Source of the DNA: Pseudogemmobacter hezensis
Lineage (GTDB): Bacteria; Pseudomonadota; Alphaproteobacteria; Rhodobacterales; Rhodobacteraceae
Reading direction: 5' to 3'
DNA length: 64,000 bases
Assembly: GCF_013155295.1 (NCBI RefSeq)
Contig: NZ_JABJXT010000011.1
Location: 1 to 64,000, forward strand
Shown here: positions 18,205 through 27,456 of the stretch, one piece after another
How the letters are laid out: each line of letters starts with the position of its first letter
How positions within the stretch are numbered: the first letter of the stretch is position 1
Program-made: the position numbers and the translations under genes
The notes under the pieces: generated by a model
Databases searched by the model: none
Seen by the model: only the letters and a program-made list of their open reading frames with translations
What the model was told of the DNA's origin: nothing

Positions 18205-18545
18205 ATATCCTCTGTCCGCAAGGACTATGGATATAAACGCGCATGGAATAGCTGGCTCGGACCCGGGGGCGGTACCCGGCGGCTCCACCAATACACCCCG
18301 GCATTGCGGGTGGATGGGGCCGAAACAGGATCGACGGACAGTCAAAGATGTTAGCTTTATCCCGGTGAGCTACTACCGTTATCGGTGCAAGCACAATAGT
18401 TGCCAATGACAACCGTGCTCCGGTGGCGATGGCTGCGTAAGCAGCTCTCAATACCAAAACTAAGTCCTTGCGCTTAGCCGCGTAAGGCGGGGCCCCCAGG
18501 AGCCTGGCAACAGAATCCTGGACCTTATCCCCCGCAATTGCCCCC
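18205..18545 (+). ncRNA. ssrA: tmRNA, circularly permuted two-piece type
   Basis: tmRNA rescues stalled ribosomes with SmpB and tags the peptide for proteolysis. The acceptor piece comes first and ends GGCTCCACCA at about 18293, with a T-arm (CCGGG/CCCGG) just before. A short spacer follows. The coding piece then starts GGGGCCGAAACAGGATCGAC at about 18314. Its 5' GGGGCCG pairs with CGGCTCC of the acceptor. The tag frame 18402-18440 encodes ANDNRAPVAMAA and a TAA. Pseudoknot-like stems follow to about 18540. The permuted order is typical of alphaproteobacteria, where processing removes the spacer. Outer ends are approximate. Confidence 0.93.
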
Positions 18546-18711
18546 GGACAGCCGCAGGCCCTATGCTGCGGCCCTGCCCATTTTTGCCGTCAATGGGCTG
18601 CGGGCCTCTTTGAAACGGCTGCTATTCGCAATTCCTCATGTTGAACATGAAGGAATTTCCGATACCGGCGCATTGACAGTTTTGCCTGAGAGGGCAAATT
18701 CTGCGCATGAT

Positions 18712-18885
18712 TCAGGTGCCGGGGGAAGCCCCGGTTAAAAGGGAATCCGGTCACGGCAAATGCCAAAATCCGGAGCTGCCCCCGCAACTGTAAGCGGCGA
18801 GCCTGTCCGAATTGCCACTGGTGCATTTTGCGCCGGGAAGGCCGGACAAGGCAAAGACCCGCAAGTCAGGAAACCTGCCTGAATT
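18712..18885 (+). promoter_or_regulatory. cobalamin riboswitch upstream of mesX-mesD
   Basis: The sequence follows the B12 riboswitch consensus. AGGTGCC with GGGAAgccccGGT opens it, AAAAGGGAATCCGGT follows, then CCCGCAACTGTAAGCGG, the B12 box GCCACTGG (about 18814), GGGAAGGCC and the closing GACCCGCAAGTCAGG...CCTGCCTG. The first downstream gene is mesX at 19054. Bound cobalamin is expected to switch off the downstream cobalamin-independent methionine synthase genes. Confidence 0.93.
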
Positions 18886-18979
18886 GATCACCTGTTCCGG
18901 CCGCGGTGGGCGTGTCGGGGGCGGCTTTTCCGCAAAGGTGACTGCAAAGGCTTGCGCGATCTCTGTCGCGCGGGGCCGG

Positions 18980-19035
18980 CTTCGCAACATTCGTTGCGAA
19001 GTGTCTGTGTTTTAACGGCCTGAGAATTCAGGCCG
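18980..19035 (+). terminator. expression-platform hairpins of the riboswitch
   Basis: Two perfect hairpins lie between the aptamer and mesX. CTTCGCAAC/GTTGCGAAG (18980-19001) is followed by TGTCTGTGTTTT and can act as a terminator. CGGCCTGA/TCAGGCCG (19016-19035) ends shortly before the ribosome binding site AGAAGG at 19039. The second could help control translation. Confidence 0.6.
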
Positions 19036-19053
19036 CTCAGAAGGCATGTCGCA

Positions 19054-20037
19054 ATGACGGATGAATTTACATTCCGGGTCACGAAAATAGACTTCGACGA
19101 GGATTACATCCCGGCGGAGACCACCCGTATCACCACCAATTTCGCCAACCTGGCCAGGGGGCAAAGCCGCAAGGCCAATTTGCACAATACGCTGCGGATG
19201 ATCGACAATCGCTTCAATGCTCTGGCCTGTTGGGACAATCCGGCGGCAGACAGATATGCGGTGGGGCTCGAGATAATCTCGGTTGATATGACGATTGATG
19301 GTGTCACCACCGGAGGCATTTTTCCTCTGATCGAATTGCTCAGGACGGTTATCACCGACCGCAAAAGCGGCGATAAAATTGACGGCGCCGCGGGCAATAA
19401 TTTTTCTTCTTACGTTCGTGATTACGATTTCAGCGTATTGCTGCCGGCATACAACAGGGGGAAGCCAAAATTCGACGTTCCCCAGAGCTTTGGCGAGCTT
19501 CACGGAAATCTGTTCAGATACTTTGTGAAATCTGAGGCGTACCGCAGCAATTTCAACAAACCCCCTGTGATCTGCCTCAGCGTATCCAGCAACAGAACCT
19601 ATCACCGCACAGACAACTGCCATCCCATTTTGGGCTTTGAATACCGGCAGGATGAAAACTCTCTGACGGACAGGTATTTTGAGAAAATGGGAATGCAGAT
19701 GCGGTGCTTCATGCCCGCCGGGGCTGCCGCTCCGCTGGCTTTCTATTTTATGGGGGATTTGCTGTCCGACTACACAAATCTTGAGTTGATCAGCGCGGTC
19801 AGCACCATGGAAACATTCCAGAAAATCTACCGCCCTGAGATTTACAATGCCAATTCACGGGCGGGCGCGGTTTTCCAGCCCAGCCTCAGCCACCAGGATT
19901 TCTCGCTGACGCAGATTGTCTATGACCGCGAAGAGCGCAGCAGGCTGGCATCTGAACAGGGGAAATTCGCCGAAGAGCACTTCATCAAACCGCATCAGGC
20001 CAGGCTTGAACAATGGTCGGCAAATTTCTCTCTGTGA
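19054..20037 (+). CDS. mesX: MesX (DUF1852), partner of the MesD methionine synthase
   Basis: The 327-aa protein belongs to the DUF1852 family, which genetic work (Price and co-workers on folate-independent methionine synthases) named MesX and found to be needed with MesD. Its biochemical role is unsettled, and the MesD/MesX route needs oxygen. There is no signal peptide or membrane segment. It starts at ATG 19054 with AGAAGG nine bases upstream, directly behind the cobalamin riboswitch. mesD follows after 24 bp. The arrangement says both genes are used when cobalamin is scarce. Confidence 0.85.
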   Translation: MTDEFTFRVTKIDFDEDYIPAETTRITTNFANLARGQSRKANLHNTLRMIDNRFNALACWDNPAADRYAVGLEIISVDMTIDGVTTGGIFPLIELLRTVITDRKSGDKIDGAAGNNFSSYVRDYDFSVLLPAYNRGKPKFDVPQSFGELHGNLFRYFVKSEAYRSNFNKPPVICLSVSSNRTYHRTDNCHPILGFEYRQDENSLTDRYFEKMGMQMRCFMPAGAAAPLAFYFMGDLLSDYTNLELISAVSTMETFQKIYRPEIYNANSRAGAVFQPSLSHQDFSLTQIVYDREERSRLASEQGKFAEEHFIKPHQARLEQWSANFSL

Positions 20038-20061
20038 TCCCCGGCAATAAGGTTTACCGCT

Positions 20062-21090
20062 ATGAATAAACTTCTTCCCACCGCCACTGCAGGCAGCCTT
20101 CCCAAACCCTCCTGGCTGGCAGAGCCCGAAAAACTTTGGTCGCCCTGGAAACTGGAAGGCGAGGTTCTTCATGAGGGCAAGCAGGATGCGCTGCGTCTTG
20201 CGCTGGATGATCAGCGACAATCAGGCATTGATATTGTCAGCGATGGCGAACAAACCCGTCAGCATTTTGTCACCACCTTTATTGAGCATCTCGAAGGTGT
20301 TGATTTTCAAAAACGTGAAACAGTTCGCATCCGGGATCGCTATGATGCCAGCGTGCCGACCGTCACCGGGGCCGTTGCGCGGCGTAATCCTGTCTTTGTC
20401 GAGGATGCGAAATTCCTGCGGCAGCAAACCAGCCAACCGATCAAATGGGCGCTGCCTGGTCCGATGACCATGATCGATACACTCTATGACGCGCATTATA
20501 AAAGTCGTGAGAAACTCGCCTGGGAATTTGCAACCATTCTGAACCAGGAGGCTCGCGAACTTGAGGCGGCCGGTGTCGATATCATCCAGTTTGATGAGCC
20601 AGCTTTCAATGTGTTCTTTGATGAGGTGAATGACTGGGGCATCGCCACGCTTGAACGCGCGGTTGAAGGTCTGAAATGCCAGACGGCCGTTCATATTTGC
20701 TATGGCTACGGTATCAAAGCCAATACCGACTGGAAGGAAACGCTTGGCGCAGAGTGGCGTCAGTATGAAAAGGTGTTTCCAAAACTCCAGGGATCAAGCA
20801 TCGATATGATCTCGCTGGAATGCCATAATTCGCATGTGCCGATGGAGCTGATCGAGCTGATCCGCGGTAAAAAGGTGATGGTCGGCGCGATTGATGTCGC
20901 CTCAGAGCGGGTTGAGACCCCGGAAGAAGTGGCCGCTACGCTGCGCAAGGCGCTGCAATTCGTCGATGCCGAAAATCTTTGTCCCTGCACCAATTGCGGC
21001 ATGGCACCATTGCCGCGCCATATTGCAAAGGCCAAACTGCAGGCCCTTGGGGCAGGGGCCGCGATTGTCCGCAAAGAGCTGGCGGGATAA
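20062..21090 (+). CDS. mesD: MesD, short cobalamin- and folate-independent methionine synthase
   Basis: This protein forms methionine from homocysteine using an unknown methyl donor. At 342 aa it corresponds to the catalytic C-terminal half of MetE and lacks the N-terminal half that MetE uses for methyl-tetrahydrofolate. Zinc ligands are present: His211 and Cys213 (VHICYGYG), Glu253 (SLECHN) and Cys312 (CTNCGM). It is co-transcribed with mesX under the cobalamin riboswitch and ends at a strong hairpin. Automatic annotation would call it MetE, but length and the DUF1852 neighbour favour MesD. Confidence 0.87.
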   Translation: MNKLLPTATAGSLPKPSWLAEPEKLWSPWKLEGEVLHEGKQDALRLALDDQRQSGIDIVSDGEQTRQHFVTTFIEHLEGVDFQKRETVRIRDRYDASVPTVTGAVARRNPVFVEDAKFLRQQTSQPIKWALPGPMTMIDTLYDAHYKSREKLAWEFATILNQEARELEAAGVDIIQFDEPAFNVFFDEVNDWGIATLERAVEGLKCQTAVHICYGYGIKANTDWKETLGAEWRQYEKVFPKLQGSSIDMISLECHNSHVPMELIELIRGKKVMVGAIDVASERVETPEEVAATLRKALQFVDAENLCPCTNCGMAPLPRHIAKAKLQALGAGAAIVRKELAG

Positions 21091-21100
21091 TCAGATCACG

Positions 21101-21130
21101 CCCTGCCGCCGCGACTTGCAGGCGGCAGGG
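21101..21130. terminator. terminator between mesD and the GNAT gene
   Basis: CCCTGCCGCC (21101-21110) and GGCGGCAGGG (21121-21130) pair perfectly around a 10-nt loop. The genes on both sides converge here, so it may serve both strands. Confidence 0.7.
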
Positions 21131-21175
21131 CATATAAGCAGGGCGTATAATGCGCCAGGCAGGCGCGGGTCTGCG

Positions 21176-21622
21176 TTACAGTGTCAGCCGGTAACGCAGA
21201 TGCCCGTCGCTTTTGACGAAGCTGTCATACAGCGCCTGGGCGCGTTTATTGGTCTCGCTGGTGTGCCAGTAAAGGCGGTTCCAGCCCTGCTGCCGCCCAA
21301 GCGTGACCAGATCCTCAATCAGCGCCCGCCCGATGCCGCTGCCCCGTGCATCGCTGGTCACGCAGAGATCCTCGAGATAACAATCCTCGCCGATCACCCA
21401 GGTCGAGCCATGCGTCAGATAAAGCGCAAAGCCCAGCACCTGGCCGTCACGCAGCCCGACCCGCCCCTTCAGGGGCGAAGCCGGATCCATCAGCCGCGCC
21501 CAGGTATGGGCGGTGACCTCGGGCGTCAGCGTGACCTCGTAAAAGGTCAGATATTCGTCCCAGATGCCGCGCCAGGCGCTCTCGTCGCCCGGTCGCAGCC
21601 CTCGGATCGTGATCCCGCTCAT
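21176..21622 (-). CDS. GNAT family N-acetyltransferase
   Basis: This 148-aa protein has a complete GNAT fold. The acetyl-CoA-binding motif is ARGSGIGRALIEDL (about 95-108), and WHTSETNKRAQALYDSF is the usual motif B region. YLEDLCVTSDARGSGIG resembles acetyltransferases acting on amino groups of small molecules or peptides, but the substrate is unknown. Its ATG overlaps the stop of the M20 peptidase gene by four bases, so the two are co-translated. Confidence 0.85.
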   Translation of the reverse strand: MSGITIRGLRPGDESAWRGIWDEYLTFYEVTLTPEVTAHTWARLMDPASPLKGRVGLRDGQVLGFALYLTHGSTWVIGEDCYLEDLCVTSDARGSGIGRALIEDLVTLGRQQGWNRLYWHTSETNKRAQALYDSFVKSDGHLRYRLTL

Positions 21623-23013
21623 GCGATGCGGTCCAGCACCCGCGCCCAGGAGCGGATGCCTTTGTGGAAGCTTTTCACATCGTATTTCTCATTGGGCGAA
21701 TGGATCGCGTCATCGTCATTGGCAAAGCCGATCAGCATCGCATCCATGCCAAGGATGGTTTTGAAGAAACCGGCAATCGGGATCGAGCCGCCCATCCCGG
21801 TGATCACGGCTTCGCGGTTCCATTCATCCGACAGCGCCTGGCGGGCGGCTTCAAACTCGGGGCGGTCGGTGTTCATCACGGCCGCGGGCGAGCCCTCAAG
21901 ATTGTTGTCCCAGGTCACCCGCGCGTCAACCGGCAGGCGGGCCTCGACATGGGCGCGGACCTTTTGGCGCAGATCATCGGGGTCCATGTCGCCAACCAGG
22001 CGGCAGGTGATCTTGCAATGCGCCTCAGCCGGGATCACGGTTTTCGAGCCCGCGCCCTGATAGCCGCCCCAAAGCCCGTTGATCTCAAGCGTCGGCCGGG
22101 CCCATTGCTGTTCCAGCGTGGAATAGCCGCGCTCGCCATGCGGGACCGTATAGCCGACCGATTCGAGATAGTCCTTCTCGTCAAAGCCGCAATCTTCCCA
22201 TTGCGCCTTCAGCGCGTTTGAGACCTCATGCACGCCGTCATAAAAGCCCTCGACGGTGACGCGGCCATTCTCGTCATGGAAGCTGGCGATGATCTTTGCG
22301 ATCTCGCGCAGCGGGTTCAGCCCCGGGCCGCCATAATGGCCAGAGTGCAGGTCGATCTTCGGGCCATGCAGAGTGAATTCATCCTTCAGCATGCCGCGCA
22401 GCTGGCCCGCGATTGAGGGCACGCCGGGCGAGACCATTGAAGTGTCGCAGATCAGCGCCAGATCCGAGGTCAGCTCGGCTGCGTTTTCCTTCATGAAGGG
22501 GATCAGCGAGGGCGAGCCGGATTCCTCTTCGCCCTCAAGGAAGATCGTGATGCGGCAGGGCAGGGTGCCATTCACGGCCTTCCAGGCACGGCAGGCCTCG
22601 ATGAAAGTCATCAGCTGGCCCTTGTCATCAGACGAGCCACGGCCCCGGATCACATCGCCTTTGGCGGTGGATTCGACAGTCGGATCAAAGGGATCGCGGT
22701 GCCACAGGTTCAGCGGGTCAACCGGCTGCACATCGTAATGGCCGTAGAAAAGGATATGGCGCTCGCCCTCGCCGGCATGGGCGACGACCATCGGATGGCC
22801 GGGCGTCGGGCGGGTGCTGGCGTCAAAGCCAAGCGCCTTCAGATCCTCGACCAGCCAGTCGGCGGCACGGGCGCAATCCTCTTTCCAGGCCGGATCGGTC
22901 GAGATCGAGGGGATGCGCAGCAGTTCCTTCAGCCGCTCGATCGCCTCTGGCAGGGCCTGGTCGATTCCGGCGAGAACTTCATCCAGACGGTGTTTGCTGG
23001 TCACGTCAGACAT
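21619..23013 (-). CDS. M20/M28 family metallodipeptidase
   Basis: This cytoplasmic two-zinc peptidase of 464 aa probably hydrolyses dipeptides. Metal-site motifs are YGHYDVQP (His and Asp, near residue 93), RGSSDDKGQL, LEGEEESGSPS (catalytic Glu and metal Glu), ICDTSM and AIHSPNEKY near the C-terminus. The dimerisation insert lies between. A GAGGAG box precedes the ATG at 23013. It is similar to PepV/CNDP-like dipeptidases, and the exact substrate cannot be told. The GNAT gene follows in the same transcript. Confidence 0.88.
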   Translation of the reverse strand: MSDVTSKHRLDEVLAGIDQALPEAIERLKELLRIPSISTDPAWKEDCARAADWLVEDLKALGFDASTRPTPGHPMVVAHAGEGERHILFYGHYDVQPVDPLNLWHRDPFDPTVESTAKGDVIRGRGSSDDKGQLMTFIEACRAWKAVNGTLPCRITIFLEGEEESGSPSLIPFMKENAAELTSDLALICDTSMVSPGVPSIAGQLRGMLKDEFTLHGPKIDLHSGHYGGPGLNPLREIAKIIASFHDENGRVTVEGFYDGVHEVSNALKAQWEDCGFDEKDYLESVGYTVPHGERGYSTLEQQWARPTLEINGLWGGYQGAGSKTVIPAEAHCKITCRLVGDMDPDDLRQKVRAHVEARLPVDARVTWDNNLEGSPAAVMNTDRPEFEAARQALSDEWNREAVITGMGGSIPIAGFFKTILGMDAMLIGFANDDDAIHSPNEKYDVKSFHKGIRSWARVLDRIA

Positions 23014-23421
23014 CAGCGACTCTCCTCAGATTGGTTTGGCGCGAAGGTGCGCCCTTGCAGCCCGACTGTCCAGAGCACCCCGGCTTTCGGCGCGGCTTCG
23101 GGCCTGGTTCGGGTATGGGTCGGGGCTGGTTCGGGGCTGGTTCGGGCCGGGGCCGAAAAGTCCCGCAGCCCAGACCCGCCCAAAAGCCCAGGTCCGCCCA
23201 AAAGCCCAAGGCCCGCCCAAAAGCCACAGCGCTTTTCGAAAAGCCGCCATGCGGGCGGGGATGGTTCCCTTTCGCGGCTTTGCGCGGTAAAGCCTCGGCC
23301 GAAGATATCGCATCAGGGGCGACAATTCGCCCGCTTTCATTACGCCCCTCTTTGACACATATCAGGGCCGGGCATGCGGATCCGCATCAGGATGGATCTG
23401 CAAAGACGTGAGGACGGACCC
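23014..23421. repeat. intergenic region with short tandem GC-rich repeats
   Basis: These 408 bases upstream of hemA hold two repeat tracts. One is about three copies of a GGTTCGGG(GCT) unit around 23095-23150. The other is three imperfect copies of an approximately 18-bp unit containing CGCCCAAAAGCC around 23165-23230. Frames across the tracts are low-complexity Pro/Gly/Ser peptides and I do not accept them as genes. The hemA promoter must be in the last 100 bases or so. Confidence 0.6.
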
Positions 23422-24651
23422 ATGGATTATACTGCTGCGCTTGATGCTGCTTTGGGCAGGCTGCATGATGAGGGGCGCTATCGCACCTTCATCGATATCG
23501 AGCGCCGCAAGGGGCATTTCCCCCATGCAATCCGCACCCGCGCCGATGGTTCTGAGCAGAAGATCACCGTCTGGTGCGGCAATGATTACCTGGGCATGGG
23601 CCAGCATCCAGAGGTGCTGGCGGCGATGCATGAGGCGCTTGAGGCCACGGGCGCAGGCTCGGGTGGGACGCGCAACATCTCGGGCACCACGGTCTATCAC
23701 AACCGTCTGGAAAGCGAGATCGCCGATCTGCATGGCAAAGAGGCGGCGCTGGTCTTTTCCTCGGCCTATATCGCCAATGATGCCACGCTTTCGACGCTGC
23801 GCGATATTTTCCCCGGGCTGATCATCTATTCCGACGCGCTGAACCATGCCTCGATGATCGAGGGCATTCGCAAAGGCGGCGGCGCGAAGCGGATTTTCCG
23901 CCACAATGACCTGGCGCATCTGCGCGAATTGCTGGCGGCTGATGATCCGGCTGCGCCGAAGCTGATCGCCTTTGAGTCGATCTATTCGATGGATGCCGAT
24001 GTGGCGCCGATTTCCGCCATCTGCGATATCGCCGAAGAGTTTGGCGCCCTGACCTATCTTGATGAGGTCCATGCCGTTGGCATGTATGGCCCGCGCGGCG
24101 CAGGCATTGCCGAGCGTGATCGCCAGATGCACCGCATCGACATCATCAACGCGACGCTCGGCAAGGCTTACGGCGTGTTCGGCGGCTATATTGCTGCATC
24201 TGCGAAGATGGTGGATGCGGTGCGCTCCTATGCGCCGGGCTTTATCTTCACCACCTCGATCCCGCCGGTTGTTGCGGCAGGGGCGGCGGCGGCGATCCGT
24301 TTCCTGAAAGGCGAGGGCGGTCGCGCCCTGCGCAAACAGCATCAGGATCAGGCGAAAGCGCTGAAGCTGCGGCTGCGCGGCCTGGGCCTGCCGATCATCG
24401 ATCATGACACACATATTGTGCCCGTCCATGTGGGCAACCCCATCCATTGCAAGATGCTCTCGGATATGTTGCTTGAGCAATTCGGCATCTATGTGCAGCC
24501 GATCAATTTCCCCACTGTGCCGCGTGGCACGGAAAGGCTGCGCTTCACGCCCTCGCCGGTGCATGGGGCAGCGGAAATCGACCAGCTGGTGAAGGCGATG
24601 GACCTGCTCTGGGGGCAATGTGCGCTGAATCGCGCCGAAGCTTCCGCCTGA
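23422..24651 (+). CDS. hemA: 5-aminolevulinate synthase
   Basis: The enzyme condenses glycine and succinyl-CoA to 5-aminolevulinate, the first step of tetrapyrrole synthesis in alphaproteobacteria. The 409-aa protein has the PLP lysine in [14 protein letters not shown] (about residue 247), the glycine-rich [10 protein letters not shown] and the Asp of LDEVHAVG. The ATG at 23422 follows an AGGACGG box, and earlier in-frame starts lie in the repeat-rich leader. Length is typical. Confidence 0.95.
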   Translation: MDYTAALDAALGRLHDEGRYRTFIDIERRKGHFPHAIRTRADGSEQKITVWCGNDYLGMGQHPEVLAAMHEALEATGAGSGGTRNISGTTVYHNRLESEIADLHGKEAALVFSSAYIANDATLSTLRDIFPGLIIYSDALNHASMIEGIRKGGGAKRIFRHNDLAHLRELLAADDPAAPKLIAFESIYSMDADVAPISAICDIAEEFGALTYLDEVHAVGMYGPRGAGIAERDRQMHRIDIINATLGKAYGVFGGYIAASAKMVDAVRSYAPGFIFTTSIPPVVAAGAAAAIRFLKGEGGRALRKQHQDQAKALKLRLRGLGLPIIDHDTHIVPVHVGNPIHCKMLSDMLLEQFGIYVQPINFPTVPRGTERLRFTPSPVHGAAEIDQLVKAMDLLWGQCALNRAEASA

Positions 24652-24833
24652 GCGCTCTCGCATGTGCAAAAACTCTTGCCCTGTGTTAGGGTTTTAGCAA
24701 TACGAGGTGAGATGAGTCGCGCGAATGTGAAGACTTATCTCGTGAAATCCGCCACCAGGGGCGCTGTCGGCATAAGGCAGCCCGCAAGGCAGGCAGGGTG
24801 TGGCGTGAATACAGGCTGGGGGACAGACATCGC

Positions 24834-26114
24834 ATGATCAGCTGGAGGTCGAAACCTCAGGCAGTTGAACCGGAGAAGCCGAAGGGCTTTGACGACTTTG
24901 ACTTGCGTCTCGGCGATATTATGCGCGGAGAGCGGGCGACGCTGGGGAAATCCCTGCTCGACGTTCAGCGCGAGCTGAAGATCAAGGCCACCTATATTGC
25001 CGCGATTGAGAATGCCGATATCTCGGCCTTTGAATCGCCGGGCTTTGTGGCGGGCTATGTGCGCTCTTATTCGCGCTATCTGGGCATGGATTCGGATCAG
25101 GCCTTTGCCCGTTTTTGCCGCGAGGCGAATTTCACCCCCGCGCATGGCATGTCGGCCCAGGCCGGAACGCCCCGGGCCGCCCAGGCGCGTCCGCGCAATG
25201 ATTTTTCCGACCCGCTGGCCAATCCCGATCTCAGCTTTATCCCGCGCGGGGAAAGCTGGCTCTCAAAGGTCGAGCCGGGCGCTGTCGGCTCGCTTGCGGT
25301 GCTGCTCGCGCTGATCGGCGCGATTGGCTATGGCGGCTGGTCGATCCTGCAAGAGGTGCAGCGCGTGCAGCTGGCCCCTGTCGATGAGGCCCCTGCCGTC
25401 GTGGTCTCTATTGACCCGCTGCAGCAGGATGTCCCGGGCCAGGCGACGGCGGCGGATGCTGGCAATCGTGAGCCTGTCACCAGAACTGCAGCTGCCGGGG
25501 CAGAGCCCGATCTGATGGATCGCCTCTACCGCCCGCAGGCGCTGGACGTTCCGGTTTTCGTGTCGCGCAATGGTCCGATCGGGGCGATTGACCCGCGCAG
25601 TGGCGGGCAGGTGGCGAATGGGCAGGTGGCGCAGGCGCAAAACGGCCAGCCCGGCGATGCGTCGGGTGTGGTCCGCACGGCCGATGCTGGCGCGGATGGC
25701 GTGATCCAGCTGACGGCCGATGCGCCGCAGGGCGTGCAGATCCTTGCCGTACGTCCGGCCTGGATGCGCGTCAGCTCGGCCGATGGCACCGTATTGTTTG
25801 AGAAAATCCTCAACACCTGTGAAAGCTATCAGGTTCCCGCGCTTGAGGATGTGGCCTCGCTGCGCACCGGAAACTCGGGCGCGGTCTATTTCGTGGTGGG
25901 CGGCAAGACCTATGGTCCTGCGGGTCCTGGCGCGAATGTGGCCAGCAATATCGCACTTTCGCCTGAAGGGGTTACCGGCAAATATGCCGAGGCCAATCTT
26001 GAGAAAGACCGCGATCTGGCGCGGATCATGACGGCGGATGCCGATGGCGGCGTGGTGCCGAACCTGGCCGCCAGCTGTGCGACGGGCACCCAGCAGACGG
26101 GCACCCAGCAATAG
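24834..26114 (+). CDS. RodZ-like HTH membrane protein
   Basis: The 426-aa protein has a cytoplasmic HTH domain of the RodZ type (LGDIMRGERATLGKSLLDVQ, residues about 25-95), one membrane segment (SLAVLLALIGAIGYGGW, about 145-165), a long Ala/Pro-rich linker and a C-terminal DUF4115 domain (RPAWMRVSSADGTVLFEKIL). RodZ links MreB to the membrane and supports rod shape. The gene sits directly before ispG, the same order as E. coli rodZ-ispG. A terminator separates the two. ATG 24834 is preferred to starts further upstream. Confidence 0.88.
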   Translation: MISWRSKPQAVEPEKPKGFDDFDLRLGDIMRGERATLGKSLLDVQRELKIKATYIAAIENADISAFESPGFVAGYVRSYSRYLGMDSDQAFARFCREANFTPAHGMSAQAGTPRAAQARPRNDFSDPLANPDLSFIPRGESWLSKVEPGAVGSLAVLLALIGAIGYGGWSILQEVQRVQLAPVDEAPAVVVSIDPLQQDVPGQATAADAGNREPVTRTAAAGAEPDLMDRLYRPQALDVPVFVSRNGPIGAIDPRSGGQVANGQVAQAQNGQPGDASGVVRTADAGADGVIQLTADAPQGVQILAVRPAWMRVSSADGTVLFEKILNTCESYQVPALEDVASLRTGNSGAVYFVVGGKTYGPAGPGANVASNIALSPEGVTGKYAEANLEKDRDLARIMTADADGGVVPNLAASCATGTQQTGTQQ

Positions 26115-26139
26115 ATCCCGTATCTCTTTTGCAGATCGC

Positions 26140-26167
26140 AACAGCCCCCGCTAAAACGGGGGCTGTT
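26140..26167 (+). terminator. terminator after the rodZ-like gene
   Basis: AACAGCCCCCG (26140-26150) pairs perfectly with CGGGGGCTGTT (26157-26167) around CTAAAA. The T-run is short (TTCGCTTTG). Some transcription may read on into ispG. Confidence 0.8.
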
Positions 26168-26256
26168 CGCTTTGTGACCGCGGCGGGTTCCGGGGCAGGT
26201 TGCTCTGTCTGGCACTCAGGACTAAACAGGGCAGGACAGCACCGGAGTATGCGGGA

Positions 26257-27381
26257 ATGAGTCTGAACCCGATCCGCCCCTGGCGGAACATAGAGCGCCG
26301 CCAGAGCCGCCAGATCATGGTTGGCAATGTGCCCGTGGGCGGGGACGCGCCGATCTCGGTGCAGACGATGACGAACACCATCACCTCAGACGTGCGGGCG
26401 ACGCTGGATCAGGTGATCCGCGCGGCGGATGCCGGGGCTGATATCGTTCGGGTCTCGGCCCCGGATGTGGAAAGCACCGTCGCCCTGCATGAGATCTGCC
26501 GCGAAAGCCCGGTGCCGATCGTCGCCGACATCCATTTCCACTATAAGCGCGCGATTGAGGCCGCCGAGGCAGGCGCCGCCTGTCTGCGGATCAATCCGGG
26601 CAATATCGGCGATGCAAAACGCGTGGCCGAGGTCGTGCGGGCCGCGAAAGACCATGGCTGCTCGATCCGGATCGGGGTGAATGCCGGGTCTTTGGAAAAG
26701 CATCTCCTTGATAAATATGGAGAGCCATGCCCGGATGCGATGGTTGAAAGCGGGCTGGACCACATCAAAATCCTCCAGGATCACGACTTTCACGAGTTCA
26801 AAATCTCGGTAAAAGCATCCGACGTATTCCTCGCCGCTGCAGCCTATCAACAGCTGGCAGCTGCAACCGATGCGCCGATCCATCTGGGCATCACCGAGGC
26901 AGGCGGCCTGATGTCGGGCACCGTGAAATCTGCGGTGGGCCTTGGAAGCCTCTTGTGGTTCGGCATCGGCGACACGATCCGGGTGTCGCTGTCGGCGGAT
27001 CCGGTTGAGGAGGTCAAAGTCGGCTATGAGATCCTGAAATCGCTGGGCCTGCGCACCCGCGGCGTGCAGATCATCTCTTGCCCGAGCTGTGCGCGTCAGG
27101 GGTTCGACGTGATCAAAACGGTCGAAAAACTCGAGCGCAGGCTTGAACATATCAAGACGCCGATGAGTCTTTCGATCATCGGCTGCGTGGTCAATGGGCC
27201 CGGTGAGGCGCTGATGACTGATATTGGCTTTACCGGCGGCGGCGCTGGCAATGGCATGGTCTATATGGCCGGAAAACAAAGCCATAAAATGTCAAATGAC
27301 GCGATGATCGACCATATTGTTGAATTGGTCGAAAAACGCGCAGGCGAGATCGATGCGGCAGAGGCAAAGGCCGCCGAATAA
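26257..27381 (+). CDS. ispG: 4-hydroxy-3-methylbut-2-en-1-yl diphosphate synthase
   Basis: IspG carries out the penultimate step of the MEP isoprenoid pathway with a [4Fe-4S] cluster. The 374-aa protein begins at ATG 26257, shortly after GCGGGA. Cluster cysteines are in [10 protein letters not shown] (two) and GCVVNGPGE (one), and the TIM-barrel N-terminal part has VQTMTNT and ADIHFHY. Length fits the bacterial two-domain form. A group of three hairpins follows. Confidence 0.95.
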   Translation: MSLNPIRPWRNIERRQSRQIMVGNVPVGGDAPISVQTMTNTITSDVRATLDQVIRAADAGADIVRVSAPDVESTVALHEICRESPVPIVADIHFHYKRAIEAAEAGAACLRINPGNIGDAKRVAEVVRAAKDHGCSIRIGVNAGSLEKHLLDKYGEPCPDAMVESGLDHIKILQDHDFHEFKISVKASDVFLAAAAYQQLAAATDAPIHLGITEAGGLMSGTVKSAVGLGSLLWFGIGDTIRVSLSADPVEEVKVGYEILKSLGLRTRGVQIISCPSCARQGFDVIKTVEKLERRLEHIKTPMSLSIIGCVVNGPGEALMTDIGFTGGGAGNGMVYMAGKQSHKMSNDAMIDHIVELVEKRAGEIDAAEAKAAE

Positions 27382-27387
27382 GCGAAA

Positions 27388-27454
27388 CCCGCAATCTTTG
27401 AAGATTGCGGGCCGATTTCTGCAAGAAATCGTTGCGGATCCTTGCAAGGATCCG
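27388..27454. terminator. three consecutive hairpins between ispG and the DsbA-like gene
   Basis: Three perfect stem-loops follow one another: CCCGCAATCT/AGATTGCGGG (27388-27411), CGATTTCT/AGAAATCG (27413-27431) and CGGATCCTT/AAGGATCCG (27435-27454). None has a long T-run. Their place between convergent genes fits transcription termination from both sides or mRNA end protection. Confidence 0.65.
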
Positions 27455-27456
27455 TG

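Noticed and set aside
22814-23411. plus-strand Pro/Ser-rich frames over the repeat tract before hemA
   Set aside because: Low-complexity peptides produced by GC-rich repeats, and the frames overlap the M20 gene on the other strand.
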